From Pseudomonas sp. RIT-PI-q (GTDB lineage Bacteria; Pseudomonadota; Gammaproteobacteria; Pseudomonadales; Pseudomonadaceae): a DNA stretch of 64,000 nt. The notes beneath the pieces are model-generated. The model was not told the origin of the DNA. It was given only the letters and a program-made list of their open reading frames with translations, and did not search any database. The stretch covers positions 62,001-126,000 of the forward strand of contig NZ_LHPC01000028.1 of assembly GCF_001297125.1 (NCBI RefSeq). Direction: 5' to 3'. Each line of letters starts with the position of its first letter. Within the stretch, counting starts at the first letter, position 1. This document shows, in pieces, positions 50,838 to 62,005 of the stretch. The position numbers and the translations under genes are program-made.

Positions 50838-51812
50838 ATGTCAAAATCCATTAGAAACGCTGCTGCCATACTCCATCGTCCTGTCATGGCCGGTTGGGTT
50901 GTTGCGCTGGCCCTGGCATTCGCACTGCCGGTTCAGGCCAACGAAACGCTGCGAATCGGCTACCAGAAGTCATCGACCCTCATCACCGTATTGAAAACCC
51001 AAGGCACGCTGGATAAAGCGCTCGCGCAGCAGCACATCGATGTCAGCTGGCATGAATTCCCCAGTGGCCTGCCGTTGCTGGAAGCGCTGAATGTCGGCAA
51101 CGTCGATATCAGCGCTGACGTGGCGGATACCGTGCCGATTTTCGCCCAGGCCGCGCAGGCCAAACTGACGTACTTCGCGCAAGAAGCGCCCTCGCCTTCC
51201 GCCCAGGCGATCGTCGTGCGCCAGGACTCGCCCTTGCAGCAATTGTCGGATTTGAAAGGCAAGAAAGTCGCGGTCACCAAGGCGGCCGGCGCCCACTATT
51301 TGTTGATCGCAGCCCTGAAAAAAGCTGGGCTGGAGTTCTCGGACATCGAACCCGCGTACCTGTCCCCCGCCGATGGCCGCGCCGCCTTCGAGAACAACAA
51401 GGTCGATGCCTGGGTCACCTGGGAACCCTTCCTCACCAGCGCACAACGTCAACTGCCAACGCGCACCCTGGCCGACGGCGCAGGCCTGGCCAGTTACAAA
51501 CGCTATTACCTGACCAGTACGAGCTACGCCAAGGCGCACCCTGAAGTGCTCAAGGTTGTTTACGAGCAACTGCACAAGACCGGTGAGTGGGTTAAAAACA
51601 ACCCCCGCGAGGCGGCTCAAGTGCTCAGTCCGTTGTGGGGCAATCTGGATGTGGCAACGGTCGAGTCAGCCAACACTCATCGCAGTTACCAGGTACAGCC
51701 GGTGAAAGGCGATCAGTTGGGTGAGCAACAGAAAATCGCCGATGCGTTTTTTGCTGCAGGATTGTTGCCCAAGGCCGTGGATGCCAAAGACGTCGATATC
51801 TGGAAGCCATGA
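50838..51812 (+). CDS. aliphatic sulfonate ABC substrate-binding protein (SsuA-like)
   Basis: A 324-residue periplasmic binding protein with a Sec signal peptide (about residues 1-35, ending LPVQA). Motifs: LRIGYQKSSTLITVLKTQGT, LEALNVGNVDISADVADTVP and NNKVDAWVTWEPFLTSA. It is a close relative of the protein at 49065. The start is uncertain: an in-frame ATG at 50796 would add 14 residues, and neither has a strong ribosome-binding site. It stands alone, with its own AT-rich promoter and no permease, as an orphan binding protein. Confidence 0.87.
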   Translation: MSKSIRNAAAILHRPVMAGWVVALALAFALPVQANETLRIGYQKSSTLITVLKTQGTLDKALAQQHIDVSWHEFPSGLPLLEALNVGNVDISADVADTVPIFAQAAQAKLTYFAQEAPSPSAQAIVVRQDSPLQQLSDLKGKKVAVTKAAGAHYLLIAALKKAGLEFSDIEPAYLSPADGRAAFENNKVDAWVTWEPFLTSAQRQLPTRTLADGAGLASYKRYYLTSTSYAKAHPEVLKVVYEQLHKTGEWVKNNPREAAQVLSPLWGNLDVATVESANTHRSYQVQPVKGDQLGEQQKIADAFFAAGLLPKAVDAKDVDIWKP

Positions 51813-51910
51813 GGTCATTTCCGACCTGTGACGCGCTCTTTCAGACAGACGCGTTCACCTTTTGCTGAATGCTGCCGATGCCTCTAGCTTAGGGCATAGG
51901 AGCAATACAG

Positions 51911-53476
51911 ATGAGAAACAACCAACCGGTTACGCAGCGCGAGGTTGCCCTTGGACCTCAACAGAAACTCATCTCGACAACGGATGCACGAGGAGTCATT
52001 ACGTACTGTAATGATGCCTTCGTAGAAATCAGCGGTTTCATCAAGGGCGACCTGATCGGCGCCCCGCAAAACATCGTTCGGCACCCCGATGTGCCCTCCG
52101 CCATATTTGCCCACATGTGGGGCGCCCTCAAGCAGGGCAAGCCGTGGATGGGCATCGTCAAGAACCGTTCAAAAAATGGCGACCATTACTGGGTCAACGC
52201 CTATGTCACTCCGGTTTTCGAAGGCAGCCAGGTCGTCGGTTATGAATCGGTCAGGGTCAAACCGACGGCCGAACAGATCCGCCGTGCCGAAGCGCTGTAC
52301 ACACGGATAAGCCTCGGAAAGTCAGCGGTTCCCGGCAGCGATAAATGGCAGCCGGCGCTTCTCGACTGGCTGCCGTTCCTGGCGATGGGCGTCGTAGGCA
52401 CGTTAGGTGGCGTTTTTCTCAGTACGCCTGTGGCGTTCGCCGTGACGGTCGGGGTATCGGTGCCGATCGGTCTGGTTGCCGGGCGCTGGCAAAAACGCGG
52501 GACGCTGCACCTGCTGGAGTCGGCTGAACCGTCGACCTCCGACTCACTGATCGCACAAATGTACAGCGACGAACGCGGCCCTCAAGCTCGTCTTGAAACG
52601 GCCTTTGTGAGCCAGGCATCGCGCCTCAAGACTTGCCTCACTCGGCTACAGGACACGGCTGAGCAACTCACTGGCCTGGCCGGGCAATCTGACGTTCTCG
52701 CCAGCAAGAGTTCGCACGGGCTGGATCGCCAGCGAATCGAGACCGAGCAAGTGTCGACTGCTGTCAATCAGATGGCAGCGACGACACAAGAGGTCGCCAG
52801 CCACGTCCAACGCACCGCCGACGCGACCCAGGAAGCCAATGTGCTGACGGGACGTGGACGCGATGTCGCTCGGGATACCCGGGAAGCCATCCAGCGCCTC
52901 TCGGCAGTGGTCGGGGAAACCGGGCTGACGGTTGCACAACTGGCCAAGGACAGCAATGAAATCGGCACGGTGGTCGACGTCATCAAAGGCATCGCCGATC
53001 AAACCAACTTGCTGGCGCTGAACGCCGCCATCGAAGCCGCCCGCGCTGGCGACATGGGTCGAGGTTTCGCGGTGGTTGCGGATGAAGTGCGTCAGTTGGC
53101 GCAGCGCACTACTCAGTCCACCGCCCAGATACATAGCCTGATATCCAAGCTGCAGATCTCGTCCAACAACGCCGTGAAGACCATGGAAAATGGGCATCGT
53201 CAGGCCGAAGAAGGAGTGGCCTGGGTGCTTGAGGCAGACAAGGCGTTGGTGGGCATCAGTGAAGCCGTGGCGAACATTACGGACATGACCACCCAGATTG
53301 CTGCTGCGACTGAAGAGCAGACGGCCGTGGCCGAAGAAATCAGCCGCAACATCACCACCATCGCGACCCTGGCAGATCAGACGTCCGAACAAGCCAGGCA
53401 TTCGGCCGAGTTGAGCAAGGAGCTGACGCAGACTGCCAAGACCCAGTATTCGCTGGTCGAACGCTTTAACCGATAA
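51911..53476 (+). CDS. PAS-domain methyl-accepting chemotaxis protein (Aer-like)
   Basis: A 521-residue chemoreceptor. Residues about 20-115 form a PAS domain ([56 protein letters not shown]), as in the aerotaxis receptor Aer, which binds FAD. Two short hydrophobic segments at about 153-193 form a membrane hairpin. The C-terminal signalling domain has its hairpin tip at about 357-398 ([20 protein letters not shown], then [18 protein letters not shown]). There is no periplasmic ligand domain, so it senses intracellular redox or energy state. It may be unrelated to the sulfur genes. Confidence 0.92.
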   Translation: MRNNQPVTQREVALGPQQKLISTTDARGVITYCNDAFVEISGFIKGDLIGAPQNIVRHPDVPSAIFAHMWGALKQGKPWMGIVKNRSKNGDHYWVNAYVTPVFEGSQVVGYESVRVKPTAEQIRRAEALYTRISLGKSAVPGSDKWQPALLDWLPFLAMGVVGTLGGVFLSTPVAFAVTVGVSVPIGLVAGRWQKRGTLHLLESAEPSTSDSLIAQMYSDERGPQARLETAFVSQASRLKTCLTRLQDTAEQLTGLAGQSDVLASKSSHGLDRQRIETEQVSTAVNQMAATTQEVASHVQRTADATQEANVLTGRGRDVARDTREAIQRLSAVVGETGLTVAQLAKDSNEIGTVVDVIKGIADQTNLLALNAAIEAARAGDMGRGFAVVADEVRQLAQRTTQSTAQIHSLISKLQISSNNAVKTMENGHRQAEEGVAWVLEADKALVGISEAVANITDMTTQIAAATEEQTAVAEEISRNITTIATLADQTSEQARHSAELSKELTQTAKTQYSLVERFNR

Positions 53477-53500
53477 CGGATCACGCACCCTACGCGATCC

Positions 53501-53787
53501 CTGTAGCAGCTGCCGAAGGCTGCGTCCGGCTCTGTAGCAGCTGTCGAGCTTGCGAGGCTGCGTTCCGCTCTGTAGCAGCTGTCGAGCTTGCGAGGCTGCG
53601 TTCCGCTCTGTAGCAGCTGTCGAGCTTGCGAGGCTGCGTTCCGCTCTGTAGCAGCTGTCGAGCTTGCGAGGCTGCGTTCGGCTGCGCAGCAGTCGTGAAA
53701 TCAGGCGATGCGGTGTTTCAGACAGAGCGCGCGCTCAGGGTTTACGACTGCTGCGCAGCCGAACGCAGCCTTCGGCAGCTGCTACAG
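53501..53787. repeat. 38-bp tandem repeat with REP-like palindrome
   Basis: Units beginning CTGTAGCAGCTG start at 53501, 53532, 53570, 53608 and 53646, the last four at an exact 38-bp period (CTGTAGCAGCTGTCGAGCTT ...). A palindrome follows (GCTGCGCAGCAGTCGTGAAA ... inverse), closing with CGGCAGCTGCTACAG. It fills the 376-bp convergent gap between the chemoreceptor and the sugar permease. No gene was seen here. Confidence 0.88.
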
Positions 53788-53852
53788 GGGTTGAGTTGTG
53801 TCAGGTAGTGCGAAGCGAGAGCCAGGACGGCTCTCGCTGTTGCCGATCACTG

Positions 53853-54884
53853 TCAGCGCTTGAGTTTGCGCTTGTTGCGGTATTGGTCGATGACCACTGC
53901 CACCACAATGATCAGCCCCTTGATGATGTCCTGGATGTAGGCATCGACTCCGACGAAGGTGAAGCCGCTGGCCATGACCCCGAGGATCAGCGCGCCGATC
54001 ACCGTGCCAGTGATGCGCCCTACTCCGCCCGCCAGGCTGGTGCCGCCGATCACCGCTGCGGCAATCGCGTCCAGCTCGTAAGACATGCCCATCCCTGCCT
54101 GCCCCGTCGCGGCGCGGGCCGAAGCCACCACGCCAGCCAAGCCTGCGAGCAACCCGGCGATGCTGTAGACGATCACCAAATGCCGTTTGACGTTGATCCC
54201 CGACGTGCGCGCCGCCTGCATGTTGCCGCCGATGGCGTAGGTGTATTTACCGTACTTGGTGTAGCGCAGTGCGATGTGGAAAATGACCGCCACCACCAGG
54301 AAGATGATCACCGGCATCGCGCCGTGACCGATGGCGGTGTACGAATCGGAGAGCATGCTCACCGGTTGGCCTTCGGTGTAATACCGCGCCAGGCCACGGG
54401 CCGACACCATCATTCCGAGGGTGGCAATGAAGGGTGGGATGCCGGTGATCGCGATGATGCTGCCGTTGATCGCCCCCGCCAGCAGCCCGACCCCCAGCCC
54501 GACGATCACCGGTATCCACACCGGCAAGTCAGTCAGTGAGGGGAACACCGCGCGGGTAAAGTCCGAGGTCTGCGCCAGGCTCGCGGCGATCATCGCCGAC
54601 AGCGCCAGCACCGAACCGGACGACAAGTCGATGCCGGTGGTGATGATCACTTGGGTCACGCCGATGGCCAGCAGGCCGATGATCGACACTTGCAGGATCA
54701 TCAGCACCAGACGCTGGGAGTTCATCAGGAAGCTCTGGTCACGCACGATCCAGCCGAACACTTCGAAAACCAGGCCGATGCCGATCAGCACCAGGAAAAT
54801 ACTCAATTCCGTGGGGAAGCGCCGGCGCGACTTGGCCGGAGTTACCGCGGGTTTGTTTTCCAGTATCGCGTTGTTCATAGCCAC
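53853..54884 (-). CDS. CUT2-family sugar ABC transporter permease (probable inositol)
   Basis: A 343-residue inner-membrane permease of the RbsC/XylH family with about 9-10 membrane segments. Motifs: VTQVIITTGIDLSSGSVLAL, NGSIIAITGIPPFIATLGMM and the conserved loop AVIGGTSLAGGVGRITGT. It is the last gene of a minus-strand importer operon with a CUT2 ATPase and a sugar-binding protein, directly downstream of inositol catabolic genes. Myo-inositol is the most likely substrate. Confidence 0.87.
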   Translation of the reverse strand: MAMNNAILENKPAVTPAKSRRRFPTELSIFLVLIGIGLVFEVFGWIVRDQSFLMNSQRLVLMILQVSIIGLLAIGVTQVIITTGIDLSSGSVLALSAMIAASLAQTSDFTRAVFPSLTDLPVWIPVIVGLGVGLLAGAINGSIIAITGIPPFIATLGMMVSARGLARYYTEGQPVSMLSDSYTAIGHGAMPVIIFLVVAVIFHIALRYTKYGKYTYAIGGNMQAARTSGINVKRHLVIVYSIAGLLAGLAGVVASARAATGQAGMGMSYELDAIAAAVIGGTSLAGGVGRITGTVIGALILGVMASGFTFVGVDAYIQDIIKGLIIVVAVVIDQYRNKRKLKR

Positions 54885-54956
54885 TCATCCTTCTATAGCG
54901 TTGCCGGCGACCCGTACGCGGGTCGCCAACAGAAACCGTTTAAATGCATTGAACCG

Positions 54957-56525
54957 TCAATGAACCACGGACATTCCGGAAGCCAGCTGCATGACCCGTT
55001 CCTGAGTCGCCTCGCTGCGGTCGAGGGTGCCCATCAGGTCGCCCTCGTGCATGACCATCACGCGGTCGCTCATGCCGAGCACTTCCGGCAGCTCCGAGGA
55101 AATCATGATCACCGCCATGCCTTCGCTGGCGAGGTAGGAGATGAGACGATAGATCTCGGCCTTGGCGCCGACATCAATGCCACGGGTCGGCTCGTCGAGA
55201 ATCAGAATTCGCGGGTTGGTCATCAGCCAGCGCGCGAGCAAGGCTTTCTGCTGGTTGCCGCCGGACAAGGTGTCGATGCACTGCTCCAGCGAAGGGGTTT
55301 TCACTCGCAGCTTTTTGCACATGTCTTCGCACAACACCCGCAGGGCTTTCTGCTGGATGAAGCCGTGACCGGCGTAATGCGGCAGCACCGCCATCTCCAT
55401 GTTTTCCAGGACCGACAGGCACGGGAACAGGCCGCTGAGCTTGCGGTCCTCGGTCAGCAGCGCGAAGCCCTTCTCGATCGCCATGTGCGGATCGGTGATG
55501 CGCACCACCTGCCCGTCGAGGCGAATCTCGCCACCGTCGCTGGGGGTGATGCCGAAAATCGCTTCGGCCACGTTGGTCCGCCCGGAGCCCATCAATCCGG
55601 CGATGCCGAGGATCTCGCCGGCATGCAGATCGAAGGAAACCCCTTTGAAAATACCGTCGAGCTTGAGGTCGCGCACCGACAGCAACAGATCACCGATCGG
55701 CTTCTCGCGTACCGGGAACAACTGGCTCAATTCACGACCGACCATCATCGAAATCAGGCTGTCGCCGTCCATGCTGTCGGCCCGTTGCAGGCCGATGTAG
55801 GCGCCGTCACGGAACACCGCGACTTCATCGGCGATGGCGAACACTTCATTCATTTTGTGGGTGATGTAGATGATGCCTTTGCCTTGGCTCTTGAGGTCGG
55901 CAATGATCGAAAACAGGTGGGCGACTTCCTTGTCGGTGATGGCCGAGGTCGGTTCGTCCATGATCAGGATGTCGGAGTCGTAGGACACGGCCTTGGCGAT
56001 CTCGACCATCTGCCGTTCGGCGATGCTCAGGTTGCCGACCTGCTCCTCGGGGTCGAGATTGATCCGCAAACGCTCCAGCAGTTTCGCGGTGCAGCGGTGC
56101 ATTTCGCCGTGGTCGATCATGTGGAAACCGTTGAGCTGCTCGCGGCCGATCCAGATGTTCTCGGCGATGCTCATGTGCGGCATCAGGTTGAGTTCCTGGT
56201 GGATCATCGCGATCCCGGACTGAAGCGCCGCCAGCGGCGTTTCGAACACCACTTTTTTGCCCCGCAGGCGCAATTCGCCGGCGTCCGGCTGGTAGATGCC
56301 GGCGATGATTTTCATCAGGGTCGATTTGCCGGCGCCGTTCTCGCCCATCAAGGCCAGCACGGAACCGGGGCGCACCCGCAGTTGCACATCGGACAAGGCC
56401 ACCACACCGGGAAAACCCTTGCTGACGTTGATGATCTCCAGCAGGTACGGCTCATCGACAGGTGTTGCGGTTGGCTGGATACCCACCAACGGGGTGGTGC
56501 TCGAAGCAGTCGCTGAAGCGAACAT
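54957..56525 (-). CDS. CUT2-family sugar ABC transporter ATPase (probable inositol)
   Basis: A 522-residue double-domain ATPase of the RbsA/MglA family. Domain 1 has Walker [17 protein letters not shown] and Walker [12 protein letters not shown]. Domain 2 has the degenerate P-loop [16 protein letters not shown] usual in this family, with signature [15 protein letters not shown] and [15 protein letters not shown] start at ATG 56525, which has GGAG 9 bases upstream, in preference to an upstream TTG. The gene lies between the sugar-binding-protein and permease genes. Confidence 0.9.
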   Translation of the reverse strand: MFASATASSTTPLVGIQPTATPVDEPYLLEIINVSKGFPGVVALSDVQLRVRPGSVLALMGENGAGKSTLMKIIAGIYQPDAGELRLRGKKVVFETPLAALQSGIAMIHQELNLMPHMSIAENIWIGREQLNGFHMIDHGEMHRCTAKLLERLRINLDPEEQVGNLSIAERQMVEIAKAVSYDSDILIMDEPTSAITDKEVAHLFSIIADLKSQGKGIIYITHKMNEVFAIADEVAVFRDGAYIGLQRADSMDGDSLISMMVGRELSQLFPVREKPIGDLLLSVRDLKLDGIFKGVSFDLHAGEILGIAGLMGSGRTNVAEAIFGITPSDGGEIRLDGQVVRITDPHMAIEKGFALLTEDRKLSGLFPCLSVLENMEMAVLPHYAGHGFIQQKALRVLCEDMCKKLRVKTPSLEQCIDTLSGGNQQKALLARWLMTNPRILILDEPTRGIDVGAKAEIYRLISYLASEGMAVIMISSELPEVLGMSDRVMVMHEGDLMGTLDRSEATQERVMQLASGMSVVH

Positions 56526-56595
56526 GATCAGGTACTCCATCAGCAAGGTCGCGGTGGCAACCTTGCGTGCTTATTGTTGTTATTGAACGGAAGGA

Positions 56596-57522
56596 CTATT
56601 TGAACGTGTCGACGTTTTGCGGGGTGATCAAGCGGTAGGGCACCCATACGGCCTGTTCAACCGGCTCGTTTTTGGCCATCTTCACGGCGGTGTCGATCGA
56701 ACCGTCGGCCTGACCCTTGGCGTCCTGGGACACCGAGACCGTCATGTTGCCTTTCTTGATCGCGTTCAAGCCGTCCGGCGTACCGTCGACACCGGCGATC
56801 CACACACTGCCCTTGTCGACGCCGGCCTGACTCAGGGCCATCGCAGCACCGATGGCCATTTCGTCGTTGTTGGCCACCACGGCCTCGAACTTGCGGCCCT
56901 TGGTCCGCCAGTCGTTGACCAGGGTCATGCCTTTATCGCGCAGCCAGATGCCGGTCTGCTCTTGCTCGACCTTGATGTTCGGGTATTTCGCCAGCACCTC
57001 TTTTACGCCTTTGGTGCGGTTGGTGGTGGAGTTGTTCGCCAGGTCGCCCAACAGGATCACGATGTCACCCTTGCCGCCCATTTTGTCGGCCAGGTATTGC
57101 ATCTGCATTTCACCAGCCTCCAGGTCGTTGGACGCCACCGTGACCACGCCCTTGGGCAACTTCAGGTCATCCGGGCGACGGTTGACGTAGACCAGCGGAA
57201 TGCCGGCCTTGACGGCGGCTTCAGTGATTTTCTTGGTGGCGGCGGTATCCACCGGGTTGACTACAATGGCATCGACTTTCTGGCTGATGAAGCTTTCGAC
57301 CTGGCTCAACTGCTTGACCACATCGCTGCGTGCATCTTCGAATTGCAGCTGGACGCCATCGGGGTAAGACTTGGCTTTCTTGTCCATGGATTCGCGCAGG
57401 TAGGTCAGCCAGGTGTCATCGAATTGGGACATGCTCACGCCAATCTTCATATCGGCCAGTGCAGCGCCGCTGGCGAACATCAGGGACAGGGCAAGTGCGG
57501 TGAAACGGATCGGGGTCTTCAT
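56596..57522 (-). CDS. sugar ABC transporter substrate-binding protein (probable inositol)
   Basis: A 308-residue periplasmic protein of the RbsB-like (Peripla_BP_4) family. It has a Sec signal peptide (about residues 1-23, ending SGAALA). Ligand-pocket-type residues appear in SMSQFDDTWLTYLRESMDKK, VDAIVVNPVDTAATKKITEA, YVNRRPDD, and IAGVDGTPDGLNAIKKGNMT. It heads the importer operon and is preceded by GGAATAWAAT repeats that look like operators. Myo-inositol as ligand is inferred from the adjacent iol genes. Confidence 0.87.
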   Translation of the reverse strand: MKTPIRFTALALSLMFASGAALADMKIGVSMSQFDDTWLTYLRESMDKKAKSYPDGVQLQFEDARSDVVKQLSQVESFISQKVDAIVVNPVDTAATKKITEAAVKAGIPLVYVNRRPDDLKLPKGVVTVASNDLEAGEMQMQYLADKMGGKGDIVILLGDLANNSTTNRTKGVKEVLAKYPNIKVEQEQTGIWLRDKGMTLVNDWRTKGRKFEAVVANNDEMAIGAAMALSQAGVDKGSVWIAGVDGTPDGLNAIKKGNMTVSVSQDAKGQADGSIDTAVKMAKNEPVEQAVWVPYRLITPQNVDTFK

Positions 57523-57634
57523 GAAAAGTCTTTCTCCACATTCTTGTTGGTTTTATGGATATGGCGTGACGATTTCAGTAAGCGGGAAACGAGTGAAACG
57601 TGGCGCGAGGCAGGTCGCTGGAAATGACTCTATT

Positions 57635-57687
57635 GGAATATAATTTCTATATCAACCAGTTTTAGAATTTTATTCTGATTTTATTCC
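57635..57687 (-). promoter_or_regulatory. candidate inositol-repressor operators before the sugar importer
   Basis: Three related half-sites are clustered: GGAATATAAT (57635-57644, plus strand), the perfect palindrome AGAATTTTATTCT (57664-57676), and GGAATAAAAT on the minus strand (57687-57678). They resemble GGAA-N6-TTCC-like sites described for RpiR-type IolR regulators. They lie upstream of the sugar-binding-protein gene and overlap the 3' end of the oxidoreductase gene. No regulator gene is in the window. Confidence 0.5.
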
Positions 57688-58722
57688 ACGATGATCGAAC
57701 CTCCCCAACTCCACCACTTGATGGCGCTCGGCGCTCAATCGTGCAGCGTCCAGAACGCGGGTGGTCGCCAGTGCATCACGGGCTTCCACCGGCAGTGGGC
57801 CACCGCTTTGTAACGCGGTTTGCAGCTGTATATAGAACTGATTCCAGCAGCCACGCTCGGAGGGTACGCGTTCACGTTCGTCGCCCTGTTCAAACCAGCC
57901 CCAGCGTCGATGCTCTTCGACACCCCAGCGCTCGCCTTCGGATTTTGGCGAGAGCCCGGCCAGCGCCGAGGCCTCCTGCCCGTCCAGCCCATCGACGCTG
58001 TAGCAACCTTGGGTGCCCGTGACCCGAAAGCGCGGTCCGGGGGTGTTTTGCAGGCAGCTGCCGCCCAGGTGCGAGGTGACGCCATTGGCATGGGTCAGTG
58101 ACATAAAGAAGCTGTTGTCGAATGGCTGGCCTTTTTCCAGGTATTCAAGTTCGGCATACACCCGGGTGACCGGGCCGAACAGCAACAATGCCTGATCCAC
58201 CAAGTGGCTGCCCAAATCGCGCAGGAAACCACCACCGCTGCCGTTGTTCACCGCTTGCGGCGAGTAGCGTTCGATCCGCGATTCGAAACGAGTGACCTGC
58301 CCCAACGCACCGGACTCGATGAGTTTGCGCACGGTGAGAAAGTCCGAATCCCAGCGCCGGTTCTGGTAGACGCTGAGCCGCACGCCCTGACGCTCGGCCA
58401 TGGTGATCAGGGTGTGTGCCTGCTGCGCATCGGCGGCGAACGGTTTGTCGCTGACCACCGCCACCCCATGCTCGATGCCATCGAGCACCAACGCCGGGCG
58501 GCCCTTGAGCGGCGTCGACACCACCAACACATCGACCCCGGCTTCCACCAGTTGGCCGATGCTGTCGAAGGCCGGCACGCCGGGATGCTCGGCGGCCAGC
58601 AACTGTCGGCGCTCCGCTGAACGGGTGACCACGCCAACAAACGTGGCACCCGGCAGGCTGCTGAGCAGCGGAGCATGGAAAAACCGGCCGCCATGGCCGT
58701 AACCGACAAGTCCGATACGCAT
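57670..58722 (-). CDS. Gfo/Idh/MocA-family oxidoreductase
   Basis: A 350-residue NAD(P)-dependent oxidoreductase. The N-terminal Rossmann domain starts RIGLVGYGHGGRFFHAPLLS, and the usual EKP motif reads SDKPFAADA. The C-terminal domain includes GGGFLRDLGSHLVDQALLLF, with the catalytic-type Asp and His (about residues 172-176). In this cluster it may be a scyllo-inositol or other inositol-isomer dehydrogenase complementing IolG; this is inferred. A REP pair separates it from iolG. Confidence 0.83.
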   Translation of the reverse strand: MRIGLVGYGHGGRFFHAPLLSSLPGATFVGVVTRSAERRQLLAAEHPGVPAFDSIGQLVEAGVDVLVVSTPLKGRPALVLDGIEHGVAVVSDKPFAADAQQAHTLITMAERQGVRLSVYQNRRWDSDFLTVRKLIESGALGQVTRFESRIERYSPQAVNNGSGGGFLRDLGSHLVDQALLLFGPVTRVYAELEYLEKGQPFDNSFFMSLTHANGVTSHLGGSCLQNTPGPRFRVTGTQGCYSVDGLDGQEASALAGLSPKSEGERWGVEEHRRWGWFEQGDERERVPSERGCWNQFYIQLQTALQSGGPLPVEARDALATTRVLDAARLSAERHQVVELGRFDHRGIKSE

Positions 58723-58766
58723 GTGTGCATTCCTTCTTATTGTTATGTAAACCGCTGGCTTGGCTC

Positions 58767-58859
58767 TGTAGGAGCGAGGCTTGCCCGCGAAGGCGGTGTG
58801 TCAGGCGACATTAATGTTGATTGTGCCGCCGTCTTCGCGGGCAAGCCTCGCTCCTACAG
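58767..58859. repeat. REP-type inverted repeat pair
   Basis: The arms TGTAGGAGCGAGGCTTGCCC and inverse GGGCAAGCCTCGCTCCTACA lie between iolG and the downstream oxidoreductase gene. Confidence 0.8.
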
Positions 58860-58868
58860 GGGGCGGAG

Positions 58869-59921
<1,053 letters not shown>

Positions 59922-61853
59922 TCAGTACTGACGGGCCTTGGCCAGTCGTTCGTTCAGGGTCTTGGCCACCGCATCGGTGCGGGCGCTTTTGGAAACCTGC
60001 GCCCCGCCGACCCGCCACCACGACAGGTAGCCGTGAATCATGGTCTTGGGCAGCACCTTGATATCGATCAGCGTCGACACCGTCTGCAAGCGCGCATCGG
60101 CCAGCGCCGCGTGCAGCTCTTCAACAGTGTTCACCTTGTATGTCTTGCAGCCGTAGGCCGCCGCGCTCATGGCGAAATCCACCGGCACAAAACCGCCATC
60201 GAGCTTGCCGGTTTCAGGGTTGCGGAAGCGGAACTCGGTGCCGAAGCTGTCCATGCCATTGCCCATCTGCAAGTTGTTGATGCAGCCGAAGGTCATGTTG
60301 TCTAGCAGCACCACGTTGATCTTGCGTCGCTCCTGAATCGAGGTCGCCAGCTCCGAGTGCAGCATCATGTATGAGCCATCGCCCACCAGTGCATAGACCT
60401 CGCGCTCCGGTTCGGCGAGCTTCACACCCAACGCCGCGTTGACTTCGTAACCCATGCAGGAATAACCGTACTCGACGTGGTAGGTGTTCACGCCCTTGCT
60501 GCGCCAGCTGCGCTGCAAGTCGCCGGGTAAACTGCCAGCGGCAGCGACGATCACCGCGTCGTCGGCCAGGGTTTGGTTAAGCACCCCGAGCACGCGGCTC
60601 TGGGTCAGGCAGGAACCGGTCAGCTCGATGAATTCGCGCAGGACGGCCGGGTCCAGGTGGTCGTTGATTTCCGGGGCGAAATCCTTGGTCTGGTATTCGA
60701 TCTGATAGAGGCGGTCGACTTCCTCATCCAGTTGCGCCTTGGCCTGACGCGGTTGATCGCCCCAGCTCGAGCGGTAATCGCCCAGGGCTTCGGTCAGTGC
60801 CTGTAAGCCGGTTTTGGCGTCGGCCAACAGTTGCACTCCGTCGAGCTTCAACGCATCGCACGGGCTGATATTGAGGTTGAGAAACTGCACGTCCGGGTGC
60901 TGGAACAATGACTTCGACGCGGTGGTGAAGTCGCTGTAGCGGGTGCCGATACCGATGATCAGGTCAGCGTCCTTGGCCAACAGGTTCGCGGCCAGGCAAC
61001 CGGTTTCGCCAATGCCGCCAACGTTCAGCGGATGGCTGGACACCACCGCGCTCTTGCCAGCCTGGGTTTCGGCGAAAGGAATCTCGAAGCGTTCGGCAAA
61101 CGCCTGCAACGCCGCGTTGGCCCCGGAGTAACGCACCCCGCCGCCGCAAATGATCAGCGGCTTGCGCTTGCCTTTGAACAGCGCCAGCGCATCGCCGAGC
61201 ATCGCTTCGGTGGCCGGACGCCGCTCGATGCGGTGCACGCGTTTTTGCAGGAAATAATCCGGATAGTCGTAGGCCTCGGCTTGCACGTCTTGTGGCAAAG
61301 CCAGGGTCACCGCGCCGGTTTCGGCGGGGTCGGTGAGCACACGCATGGCGTGGATCGCCGCGCTCATCAGTTGCTCGGGACGGTTGATGCGGTCCCAATA
61401 TTTACTGACGGCTTTGAAGGCATCGTTGGTGCTGATGCTCAGGTCATGGAACTGTTCGATCTGTTGCAGCACCGGGTCCGGTTGGCGACAGGCGTAGACA
61501 TCGCCGGGTAGCAGCAGCAAGGGGATGCGGTTGGCGGTCGCGGTGGCGGCAGCGGTCAACATATTCGCGGCGCCAGGGCCCACCGATGACGTGCAGGCGT
61601 AGATCTTGCGCCGCAGGTGTTGCTTGGCGAAACCGATGGCGGCGTGGGCCATGCCTTGTTCGTTACGGCCCTGATGCACGATCAGGTCGCCGCTGTCTTG
61701 CTCCAATGCCTGGCCCAGGCCGAGCACGTTGCCGTGGCCGAAGATGGTGAAGACCCCGGCGACGAATTTGCTCTGGACCCCATCGACCTCGATGTACTGG
61801 TTATCGAGGAATTTCACCAGGGCCTGGGCCATGGTCAGTCTTGTAGTGGTCAT
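59922..61853 (-). CDS. iolD: 3D-trihydroxycyclohexane-1,2-dione hydrolase (ThDP-dependent)
   Basis: A 643-residue thiamine-diphosphate enzyme that opens the ring of 3D-(3,5/4)-trihydroxycyclohexane-1,2-dione to 5-deoxy-D-glucuronate. The N-terminal PYR domain has [19 protein letters not shown], with the ThDP-activating glutamate. The C-terminal PP domain has [16 protein letters not shown] and [15 protein letters not shown] (GDG...N motif). I start at ATG 61853 with AAGGAAGG upstream; longer in-frame extensions run into a REP pair. The length fits the family. Confidence 0.93.
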   Translation of the reverse strand: MTTTRLTMAQALVKFLDNQYIEVDGVQSKFVAGVFTIFGHGNVLGLGQALEQDSGDLIVHQGRNEQGMAHAAIGFAKQHLRRKIYACTSSVGPGAANMLTAAATATANRIPLLLLPGDVYACRQPDPVLQQIEQFHDLSISTNDAFKAVSKYWDRINRPEQLMSAAIHAMRVLTDPAETGAVTLALPQDVQAEAYDYPDYFLQKRVHRIERRPATEAMLGDALALFKGKRKPLIICGGGVRYSGANAALQAFAERFEIPFAETQAGKSAVVSSHPLNVGGIGETGCLAANLLAKDADLIIGIGTRYSDFTTASKSLFQHPDVQFLNLNISPCDALKLDGVQLLADAKTGLQALTEALGDYRSSWGDQPRQAKAQLDEEVDRLYQIEYQTKDFAPEINDHLDPAVLREFIELTGSCLTQSRVLGVLNQTLADDAVIVAAAGSLPGDLQRSWRSKGVNTYHVEYGYSCMGYEVNAALGVKLAEPEREVYALVGDGSYMMLHSELATSIQERRKINVVLLDNMTFGCINNLQMGNGMDSFGTEFRFRNPETGKLDGGFVPVDFAMSAAAYGCKTYKVNTVEELHAALADARLQTVSTLIDIKVLPKTMIHGYLSWWRVGGAQVSKSARTDAVAKTLNERLAKARQY

Positions 61854-61906
61854 GCTTGCACCTTCCTTTGAAGCTAAATCCGGTGTGTGCCTTGAAATGC
61901 GATCAC

Positions 61907-61995
61907 TGTGGGAGCGGGCTTGCCCGCGATAGCGATCTACCTGACACATTGATATTGAATGTGCCGACGTCATCGCGGGCAAGCCCGCTCCCACA
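61907..61995. repeat. REP-type inverted repeat pair
   Basis: The arms TGTGGGAGCGGGCTTGCCCG and inverse CGGGCAAGCCCGCTCCCACA lie between the iolI-like gene and iolD. Confidence 0.8.
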
Positions 61996-62005
61996 GGGTC
62001 TTCCG

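Noticed and set aside
54651..56516. 621-codon plus-strand frame opposite the sugar ATPase gene
   Set aside because: It is antisense to a clear two-domain ABC ATPase and has the His/Gln/Val-rich make-up of reverse-strand shadows.
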